Origin: Rhodocyclaceae bacterium | Lineage (GTDB): Bacteria; Pseudomonadota; Gammaproteobacteria; Burkholderiales; Rhodocyclaceae | DNA length: 44,211 bases | Assembly (NCBI GenBank): GCA_029982755.1 | Contig: JARRBR010000007.1 | Span: 1-44,211 of the forward strand | Reading direction: 5' to 3' | Part shown: positions 30,821-37,159 of the stretch, in pieces | Numbering within the stretch: the first letter of the stretch is position 1 | How the letters are laid out: the number at the start of each line of letters is the position of its first letter | Program-made: the position numbers and the translations under genes | Notes under the pieces: model-generated | Database searches by the model: none | Seen by the model: only the letters and a program-made list of their open reading frames with translations | Told to the model about the DNA's origin: nothing

Positions 30821-31729
30821 CTACCTGCGCCCACCGAATGCGCCCCCGTACACCTCCACACCACTGCCCCGCGTCTCGAACACGCCGCCGATCTCTTCCG
30901 CATTCGGCCCGTAGAAACGGCCGTCGGCCCGTCCGCTCATGCCGCTGGCGGTCTCGATGGCGCCACTGAAGGTGTTCGTGCCGGCGGCGTAGCCGAGGGT
31001 GCCCGCGAGGTCCAGGCTGGGAGCCGGGGAATACGTGACCAGGTCGGCCGTGATGGCCGTGTTGCTGGTCGAGAACGCGAGGGTGCGCGCACCGAAGTCC
31101 GCATCGACCCTCAGCATGGCGGACGTCAGGCTGGTGGCGCCCGCTGCGTCCGCATGGAATCCGCCCGCCATGCCCGTATAGGTTGCGGTGCCGCTGGTCG
31201 GGACCGCCGAGACCGGTGTCGGTGCACCCGCGCTGAATGCACCGATCCGCCCGCTGTCGGCATCGAACACGGTGTCCCACACGCCGAAGGTCTGGTAGTT
31301 CCAGCCGAGGGCGATCGGATCGGCAGCCAGGATCAGCTTGCTCTCGTCGGCACTGACTGCGGCAAGGAGGCCGCCCCCCAGATCCCCGAACAGGTCGCCA
31401 TTGGCGACAGAAAGGCTGAGGTTCGACTGCGGCGTCTCGATGGCGAGCAGATTCACCTCGCCGGCCGCGTCGAGGCCCAGCGTCAGGCTCGAATCGGTCG
31501 CGAGCGGGGAGCCGGCGCCGACACCGGTCAGCAGGCCCGTGTCGGGGTCATACGTGTAGTCGGCCTCGCGGGTCATGGCGACCAGGGTCGACGTGGTTCC
31601 CGGCCTGAGCGCGGACCAGCTGGTGAAGCCGCCGATGGTGACCGACGAACCGCCGCCGCCACCTCCGCCACAAGCCGAGAGTGCCGCCGCGCAGACGAGC
31701 GGAACCAGTGCGCAAATTCGTCCCTGCAT
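30821..31729 (-). CDS. TbpB-like surface lipoprotein (probable Slam substrate)
   Basis: This 302-residue protein starts with a lipoprotein signal ending LSAC, followed directly by a run of seven Gly, the flexible tether common in surface lipoproteins. The rest is beta-rich and ends in an eight-strand-type barrel with the TbpB/HpuA motif GRFYGPNAEEIGGVF (about 270-284). Start ATG 31729 has GGGGAGA seven bases upstream. It and the Slam gene form an operon. The ligand is unknown; relatives bind transferrin, haemoglobin or other host proteins, but an environmental bacterium more likely binds something else. No TonB receptor gene is adjacent and no Fur box is visible. Confidence 0.8.
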   Translation of the reverse strand: MQGRICALVPLVCAAALSACGGGGGGGSSVTIGGFTSWSALRPGTTSTLVAMTREADYTYDPDTGLLTGVGAGSPLATDSSLTLGLDAAGEVNLLAIETPQSNLSLSVANGDLFGDLGGGLLAAVSADESKLILAADPIALGWNYQTFGVWDTVFDADSGRIGAFSAGAPTPVSAVPTSGTATYTGMAGGFHADAAGATSLTSAMLRVDADFGARTLAFSTSNTAITADLVTYSPAPSLDLAGTLGYAAGTNTFSGAIETASGMSGRADGRFYGPNAEEIGGVFETRGSGVEVYGGAFGGRR

Positions 31730-32236
31730 TTGAGTCTCCCCGAACTGGAATGACACCCCGGCTCGCCGAACCCGAACGTGGATTCGCCCTCCCGGCAGAC
31801 ATCCGCCTCCCCCTCCGGACTGCCGTCCCCGCAAGGGTGAGCCACAAGGCGGTGATGACCGGCGCGGCCTTGTTCCCCATGGCTTCCAATTGGCAGCCTA
31901 GCCCGCCCGCCGCACCTTTTCCACGCGCCAGCGATGGCTGTTTGTCCGGGATCAATGGTGCCAGGCACCGGGGCCGGATACGGCCCTTGCGCCGATCGTC
32001 GGAGCCCGGGAACGCGGCTGGCGCGCGATGTCCGCGACGCGCCCCCAGCGCCGGCGCCGGCTCGGGAGCGGGCCACCCCGCGCCGGTCCCGCAGGCTTGG
32101 GCGCGGCTACGCGATGGGCGTATGCTTGCAAGCTGAACGCCAGGCCGATCGCGTCTACCGCAGCGCCTGCATGATCCGATCGGATCCTTGCCCCCAAACC
32201 CCGTCCGCCACTGCCACGGAACGCCCCGCCACGACC
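31730..32236. other. Gap between divergent operons, no gene supported
   Basis: These 507 bases separate the lipoprotein/Slam operon from the MacAB-like operon. I see no conserved gene or clear leftward promoter. A weak rightward pair TTGGGC (32097-32102) and TATGCT (32121-32126), 18 bases apart, could serve the exporter operon. The open frame that extends the adaptor upstream to 31934 is Pro/Ala/Arg-rich and looks non-coding. Confidence 0.5.
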
Positions 32237-33382
32237 ATGAAACACCTCCGCCGCCTGCTGGTGCTCGTCATCGTCGCCGTTTTCCTCGGCGGCGGTGCAT
32301 GGTGGCTGACGCGGCCGCAGGCCGTCGCCGTGACGGTTCACGAGGTCGGCCGCGGCCCGGTCGAGGCGACGCTGACCAATACCCGCGCCGGCGAGATCGA
32401 GGCCTGCCAGCGCACCAAGATGGCGACCATCGTCGGCGGGCGCATCGAGTGGCTGGGGGTCAAGGAAGGCGACCGCGTCGAAGCCGGACAGGTACTGATG
32501 CGGCTGTGGCACGGTGACCTCGACGCACGGCGGGCTATCAACCAGGCCCAGCTCGCCACCACGCGCCAGCGCGTGCACGAGGCCTGCACCGTCGCCGACA
32601 ACGCGGAGCGCGAGGCGGCGCGCCAGGCGCAGCTGGTCAGGCGCGGCTTCGTGTCGGCCAGCGCCGAGGAGAAGGCCCGCACCGAAGCGCGCGCCCGCCG
32701 CGCCGCCTGCGATACCGCGCGCGCCGACGTCGCCACCGCCCAGGCCCAGCTCGCCGCCACCGAGACCGAGCGCCAGCGCCTGGTGCTGGTCGCCCCCTTT
32801 GCCGGCACCGTGGCCAAGATCAGCGGCGAGCTCGGCGAGATCTCCATCCCGTCGCCCCCGGGCGTGCCCACGCCGCCGGCGATCGACCTGATCGACGACT
32901 CCTGCCTGTACGTGAAGGCGCCGATGGACGAGATCGATGCGCCCAGGATCCGCCCCGGCCAGCCGGTGCGGATCACGCTCGAGGCGATGGCGGGCAAGGT
33001 CTTCGCGGGCAGCGTCAAGCGCGTCGCGCCCTACATCACCGCGGTCGAGAAGCAGGCCCGCACCGTCGAGGTGGACGTCGACTTCGTGCGCCCGGACGAG
33101 GCCCGCGGCATGCTGGTCGGCTACAGCGCGGACGTCGAGATCGTGCTCGACAGCCGCCCGGACGTGCTGCGCATCCCGACCTCCGCGCTGCGCGAAGGCC
33201 AGCGCGTGCTGGTGGAGGAAAACGGCGTGCTGGTCGAGCGCGGCCTGCGCACCGGCCTGTCGAACTGGGAACAGACCGAGGTGATGGAAGGCCTGCAGGC
33301 CGGCGAGCGCATCGTCACCTCGCTCGAACGCGCGGGCGTCGCCCCCGGCGCGCGCGTCAGCGTCGAGTCCGTCGCCCGCTAG
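32237..33382 (+). CDS. MacA-like periplasmic adaptor (HlyD/MFP)
   Basis: This 381-residue protein has an N-terminal signal anchor (MKHLRRLLVLVIVAVFLGGGAWW), a lipoyl half (TKMATIVGGRIEWLGVKEGD), a helical hairpin rich in Ala/Arg/Glu (about 95-175), the second lipoyl half (LVAPFAGTVAKISGELGE) and beta-barrel/proximal domains. It links the inner-membrane ABC permeases to an outer-membrane channel. ATG 32237 opens the signal anchor directly; no clear Shine-Dalgarno is present. It heads a four-gene operon with the ATPase and two permeases. No TolC gene is nearby. Confidence 0.92.
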   Translation: MKHLRRLLVLVIVAVFLGGGAWWLTRPQAVAVTVHEVGRGPVEATLTNTRAGEIEACQRTKMATIVGGRIEWLGVKEGDRVEAGQVLMRLWHGDLDARRAINQAQLATTRQRVHEACTVADNAEREAARQAQLVRRGFVSASAEEKARTEARARRAACDTARADVATAQAQLAATETERQRLVLVAPFAGTVAKISGELGEISIPSPPGVPTPPAIDLIDDSCLYVKAPMDEIDAPRIRPGQPVRITLEAMAGKVFAGSVKRVAPYITAVEKQARTVEVDVDFVRPDEARGMLVGYSADVEIVLDSRPDVLRIPTSALREGQRVLVEENGVLVERGLRTGLSNWEQTEVMEGLQAGERIVTSLERAGVAPGARVSVESVAR

Positions 33383-33418
33383 CGCACGGCCACGGGATCG
33401 CGGGCGCACGAGGGAGAC

Positions 33419-34114
33419 ATGGCGCAGATCGAGCTCGACGGCATCGACCGCATCTTCCAGCTCGGCGACAGCCAGGTGCATGCGCTGCGCGACGTGGCGC
33501 TGCACATCGAGGCCGGCGAATACGTCGCGGTGATGGGCCCCTCCGGCTCGGGCAAATCCACCCTGCTCAACCTGCTCGGGCTGCTCGACCGCCCCAACGC
33601 CGGCCACTACCGGCTCGAAGGGCGCGACGTCACCACCCTGTCCGCCGACGAGCAGGCCGCGGTGCGCAGCGCGCGCATCGGCTTCGTGTTCCAGAGCTTC
33701 CACCTCGTGCCGCGCCTGACCGCAGCCGAGAACGTCGCCCTGCCGCTGATGCTCGCCGGCATCCCGGCGCACGAGCGCGCCAGCCGCGTGGCCCGGGCGC
33801 TGCGGGATTTCGGCCTCGAAGGCCGTGCCCACCATCGCCCGGACGAACTCTCCGGCGGCCAGCGCCAGCGCGTGGCGATCGCACGCGCCACCATCATGCG
33901 CCCGGCGCTGCTGCTCGCCGACGAACCCACCGGCAACCTCGACCGCGCCACCGGGCAGGAGGTGACCGCCCTGCTCGAGGACCTCAACGCCGCCGGCATG
34001 ACCCTGATCGTGGTCACCCACGACCCCACCATGGGCGAGCGCGCCCGCCGCCGGGTGCTGATGGAGGACGGCGCGATCCGCGAGGACCTGCGCCGCAGCC
34101 CGGAGCCGGCATGA
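33419..34114 (+). CDS. MacB/LolD-type ABC transporter ATPase
   Basis: This 231-residue ATPase has Walker A GPSGSGKSTLLNLLGLLD (about 39-56), Q-loop VFQSFHLVPRLTAAENV, signature LSGGQRQRVAIARA and Walker B LLLADEPTGNLD with the D-loop, then the H-loop VTHD. The GLLDRPxxGxY and PTGNLD variants place it in the MacB/LolD group. AGGGAGA lies directly before ATG 33419. Its stop overlaps the next permease start by four bases. It powers the two FtsX-type permeases that follow. Confidence 0.96.
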   Translation: MAQIELDGIDRIFQLGDSQVHALRDVALHIEAGEYVAVMGPSGSGKSTLLNLLGLLDRPNAGHYRLEGRDVTTLSADEQAAVRSARIGFVFQSFHLVPRLTAAENVALPLMLAGIPAHERASRVARALRDFGLEGRAHHRPDELSGGQRQRVAIARATIMRPALLLADEPTGNLDRATGQEVTALLEDLNAAGMTLIVVTHDPTMGERARRRVLMEDGAIREDLRRSPEPA

Positions 34115-35319
34115 GCCCCGCCGACACCCTGCGCTTCGCCAGCCGCGCCGCGCTCGGCTATCCGCTGCGCAGCGCGCTGATGGTGCTGGCGATGTCGATC
34201 GGCGTGGCCGCGGTGGTGATGCTCACCGCGCTCGGCGACGGCGCCCGCCGCTACGTGGTGGAGGAGTTCTCCGCGCTCGGCGCCAACCTGCTGATCGTGC
34301 TGCCCGGCCGCACCGAGACCGGCGGCGTCAATCCGGGCAGTTTCGTCAGCAGCACGCCGCGCGACCTCACCAACGACGACGCCGCGGCCCTGCTGCGCCT
34401 GCCGCTGGTGCTGCGCGTCGCGCCGCTGACCGTGGGCAACTCCGAGATCTCGGTCGGCGGGCGCCTGCGCGAGGTGATGGTGGTCGGCACCAGCGCCGAC
34501 TACCTCGACATCCGCGGCTTCGGGGTGGCCAGCGGCCAGTTCCTGCCGCGCGAGGACTTCGGCCGCGCCTCCGCGGTCGCGGTGATCGGCGAGACCATCC
34601 GCGCCGAACTGTTCGGCAACCAGAACGCCATCGGCCGCATGATCCGCCTCGGCGACCACCGCCTGCGCGTGATCGGCACCATGGGGCCGGCCGGCCGCGG
34701 CCTGGGCATGAACTCGGACGAGCTGGTGCTGGTGCCGGTCGCCACCGCGCAGGCCATGTTCAACACCGGCGCGCTGTTCCGCATCATGGTCGAGACCCGC
34801 GGCCGCGAGGCGCTGGCACCGGCCCAGCGCCAGCTCGAGGATCTGCTGAAGGCGCGCCGCGACGGCGAGTTCGACTTCACCGTGATCACCCAGGATGCGG
34901 TGCTCGGCACCTTCGACCGCATCCTCGGCGCGCTGACCCTGGGGGTGGCAGGCATCGCCGCGATCAGCCTGGCGGTGGCCGGCATCCTGGTCATGAACGT
35001 GATGCTGGTGGCGGTGACCCAGCGCACCGGCGAGATCGGCCTGCTGAAGGCGCTCGGTGCCAGCGGCCGGGCGATCCGCCTCGCCTTCCTGACCGAGGCC
35101 GGGCTGCTGTCGCTGGCCGGCGCGCTTGCCGGCTTCGCGCTCGGCCATGCCGGGGCGTGGGCGATCCGCCTCGCCTTCCCCGCCCTGCCCGCCTGGCCGC
35201 CGGACTGGGCGGTGGCCGCCGCGGTGGGTACCGCGCTGGGTACCGGCCTGCTGTTCGGGGTGATGCCGGCGCGCCGCGCCGCCGCGCTCGATCCGGTGCA
35301 GGCCCTGATGAAGCGCTGA
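34111..35319 (+). CDS. MacB-type FtsX permease 1
   Basis: This 402-residue permease has one N-terminal helix (about 18-40, LRSALMVLAMSIGVAAVVML), a periplasmic MacB_PCD domain (about 45-260), and three C-terminal helices with the FtsX block (NVMLVAVTQRTGEIGLLKALGA). It ends with PARRAAALDPVQALMKR, the usual coupling tail. It overlaps the ATPase gene by four bases (ATGA). As the ATPase is separate, this is a split MacB. It likely forms a heterodimer with the next gene. Confidence 0.95.
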   Translation: MSPADTLRFASRAALGYPLRSALMVLAMSIGVAAVVMLTALGDGARRYVVEEFSALGANLLIVLPGRTETGGVNPGSFVSSTPRDLTNDDAAALLRLPLVLRVAPLTVGNSEISVGGRLREVMVVGTSADYLDIRGFGVASGQFLPREDFGRASAVAVIGETIRAELFGNQNAIGRMIRLGDHRLRVIGTMGPAGRGLGMNSDELVLVPVATAQAMFNTGALFRIMVETRGREALAPAQRQLEDLLKARRDGEFDFTVITQDAVLGTFDRILGALTLGVAGIAAISLAVAGILVMNVMLVAVTQRTGEIGLLKALGASGRAIRLAFLTEAGLLSLAGALAGFALGHAGAWAIRLAFPALPAWPPDWAVAAAVGTALGTGLLFGVMPARRAAALDPVQALMKR

Positions 35320-35324
35320 GCGCC

Positions 35325-36524
35325 ATGAGCTGGGGCGACTTCCTGCATCTGGCGCTGCGTTCGCTGACCGCGCACCGCCTGCGCAGCGCGCTGACACTGG
35401 GCGGCATCGCGGTCGGCATCGCCGCGGTGATCCTGCTGACCTCGATCGGCGAAGGCCTGCACCGCTTCGTGCTGCAGGAGTTCGGCCAGTTCGGCACCAA
35501 CGTCATCGAGATCACGCCCGGCCGCCAGGGCGCCCGCGGCGGCCCCCCCGGCCTGCCCTCCACCGCGCGCGAGCTCACCCTCGACGACGCGGCGGCGCTG
35601 GCGCGGCTGCCGCACGTGCGCCACGTCACCGGCAACGTCAGCGGCAACGCCGAGATCCGCGCCAACGGCCGCGTGCGGCGCACCATGGTGCTGGGCGTCG
35701 GGCCCGACATGCACGCGGTGTACGCGATGCGGGTGCGCGTGGGCCAGTTCCTGCCGCCGGACGACGGCGACAGCCCGCGCGCCTTCGCCGTGCTCGGCCC
35801 CAAGCTCAAGCGCGAGCTGTTCGATGCCGGCAATGCGCTCGGCGAGCGGGTGCAGATCGGCGACGAGCGCTACCGGGTGATCGGCATCATGGAGGAGAAA
35901 GGCCAGTTCCTCGGCATCGACCTCGACGACACCGCCTTCATCCCCAGCGCGCGCGGCCTGGCGCTGTTCAAGCGCGACGGGCTGATGGAGATCGGCCTCG
36001 ACTACGAGGAGCGGGTCCCCGCCGCGCGCGTGGTCGAACTGATCAGGCACAGCCTGGTCGCCCGCCACGGCCGCGAGGATTTCACCATCCGCACCCAGGA
36101 AGACATGCTGGCCACGCTGTCGAACATCCTCGACATCCTCACCGCGGCGGTCGGCGCGCTCGGCGGCATCTCGCTGCTGGTGGGCGGGGTCGGCATCGTC
36201 ACCATCATGACCATCGCGGTCAGCGAACGCACCAACGAGATCGGCCTGCTGGTCGCGCTCGGCGCCCGGCGGCGGACCATCCTGGCGCTGTTCCTCGGCG
36301 AGGCGGTCATGCTCGCCGGCCTCGGCGGCGCGCTCGGGCTGGCGATCGGCGCCGGGCTCGCCCAGCTGGCCGGCCTGCTGGTGCCGGCGATGCCGGTGGC
36401 CACGCCCTGGCACTTCGTGCTGATCGCCGAGCTGCTCGCGCTCGCCATCGGCCTGCTCGCCGGCGTCCTGCCCGCACGGCGCGCGGCGGCGCTGGACGCG
36501 GTCGAGGCGCTGCGCGCGGAGTGA
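35325..36524 (+). CDS. MacB-type FtsX permease 2
   Basis: This 399-residue permease has the same layout as the preceding one: N-terminal helix (about 17-40), MacB_PCD periplasmic domain, FtsX helices (VGGVGIVTIMTIAVSERTNEIGLLVALGA) and tail PARRAAALDAVEALRAE. The ATG 35325 lies five bases after the first permease's stop. The two are diverged paralogues, which suggests a heterodimeric permease. The substrate is unknown. No terminator is obvious directly after it. Confidence 0.95.
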   Translation: MSWGDFLHLALRSLTAHRLRSALTLGGIAVGIAAVILLTSIGEGLHRFVLQEFGQFGTNVIEITPGRQGARGGPPGLPSTARELTLDDAAALARLPHVRHVTGNVSGNAEIRANGRVRRTMVLGVGPDMHAVYAMRVRVGQFLPPDDGDSPRAFAVLGPKLKRELFDAGNALGERVQIGDERYRVIGIMEEKGQFLGIDLDDTAFIPSARGLALFKRDGLMEIGLDYEERVPAARVVELIRHSLVARHGREDFTIRTQEDMLATLSNILDILTAAVGALGGISLLVGGVGIVTIMTIAVSERTNEIGLLVALGARRRTILALFLGEAVMLAGLGGALGLAIGAGLAQLAGLLVPAMPVATPWHFVLIAELLALAIGLLAGVLPARRAAALDAVEALRAE

Positions 36525-36610
36525 GCGCAGGCGCACTTGCACGGCCACGCCGCGGCAAGCTGCGTGGTCGAAGGCAACACCGTTGCAAATATGCAATGAC
36601 CCGAAAAACG

Positions 36611-36624
36611 TTGACCTGGGTCAA
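36611..36624 (+). promoter_or_regulatory. FNR/Dnr-type site upstream of small Cys-rich gene
   Basis: TTGAC-CTGG-GTCAA is a perfect inverted repeat of the FNR/Dnr half-site type. A -10-like TAGATT at 36664-36669 would place the box near -58, so the geometry is not the standard -41.5. It lies 125 bases upstream of the small gene at 36749. Confidence 0.6.
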
Positions 36625-36683
36625 CCTTCATTCACTTACGGGAGCAAGTCTCGGCCAAAAAGCTAGATTGAAATCAAGTTCAG

Positions 36684-36699
36684 TGTGAAATCAATCACG
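36684..36699 (+). promoter_or_regulatory. CRP-like site upstream of small Cys-rich gene
   Basis: TGTGA-AATCAA-TCACG matches the CRP/Vfr consensus TGTGA-N6-TCACA at nine of ten fixed positions. It overlaps the second of two TGAAATCAA direct repeats (36669-36677 and 36686-36694). If transcription begins near 36676, the site is downstream of the start and could repress. Confidence 0.45.
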
Positions 36700-36748
36700 C
36701 GCTGGCGCAGAAATTTCCGTACCGCAAGGCAAAACCGAGGAGACCATC

Positions 36749-36964
36749 ATGTGCACGTTCGACGCCCCCATCGCCCGCTGTGAAGCCATGCACCAAATGG
36801 TGCTGCTGGACGAAACCCGCAAGGAATGCGCCTTCGAACATGGATGTCCGCCAGGGCAGGTGTGCCCGCTTGCCGGATGCTTCGCCCGCCGCAGCGGCCT
36901 GTACGAAGCCCACCCCGAAATCGGCCGCCATGGCGAGCCGCGCATGCATGCCACGCTGCACTGA
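36749..36964 (+). CDS. Small Cys-rich protein of unknown function (71 aa)
   Basis: I do not recognise a family. The protein starts MCTFDAPIARCEAMHQMV and has six cysteines: Cys2, 11, 27, 33, 39 and 44. The last four have regular spacing (C-x5-C-x5-C-x4-C, within CAFEHGCPPGQVCPLAGC). It has seven histidines, two of them (His15, His31) interspersed among the cysteines. That arrangement suits metal or iron-sulfur binding, or a redox-sensitive disulfide protein. It has no signal peptide or membrane helix. GAGGAG lies eight bases before the ATG, a strong ribosome site. FNR-like and CRP-like sites upstream suggest control by oxygen or nitrogen oxides. It lies between the exporter and the Mrp operon and may be monocistronic, since a hairpin follows. 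Confidence 0.7.
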   Translation: MCTFDAPIARCEAMHQMVLLDETRKECAFEHGCPPGQVCPLAGCFARRSGLYEAHPEIGRHGEPRMHATLH

Positions 36965-37068
36965 ATCGCCCGCATGATCAGGCGCGTCGAGTCAGGAGGA
37001 GAAACCCCGGAAACGGTTTCAGGAACCTGAAGCAGGACAAGCGGTCATTTTCCAATAAGCAGAACTTG

Positions 37069-37097
37069 GGGCGCCCCGCACAACGCGGCCGGCGCCC
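37069..37097 (+). terminator. Hairpin between small Cys-rich gene and mrp operon
   Basis: A 7-bp outer stem GGGCGCC / GGCGCCC (37069-37075 / 37091-37097) encloses an inner CCGC / GCGG stem and is followed by GTTCTTT. It could terminate the small gene's transcript, or act as an attenuator in the mrp leader. Further small stems lie upstream (GAAACC / GGTTTC at 37001-37020, and TTCAG / CTGAA just after). Confidence 0.5.
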
Positions 37098-37117
37098 GTT
37101 CTTTCGGGGAGACGACC

Positions 37118-37159
37118 ATGAAGCGATCCTGCCGGGGTGAGGTGTGCTGGCCAGCATAG
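37118..37159 (+). CDS. 13-codon reading frame overlapping the mrpA start
   Basis: This frame encodes MKRSCRGEVCWPA. Its ATG has a good ribosome site (GGGGAGA) seven bases upstream, and its stop lies 13 bases inside mrpA in another frame. The mrpA start is a GTG with only GGGGTGAG before it. Translation of this short frame could deliver ribosomes to mrpA. It may be a leader peptide or chance; conservation is unknown. Confidence 0.4.
   Translation: MKRSCRGEVCWPA

Noticed and set aside
31730-31960. Fur box controlling the Slam/lipoprotein operon
   Set aside because: No sequence close to the AT-rich Fur consensus is present upstream of 31729.
31934-32236. N-terminal extension of the MacA-like adaptor
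   Set aside because: The segment is Pro/Ala/Arg-rich with no ribosome site, and it would bury the signal anchor about 100 residues inside the protein.
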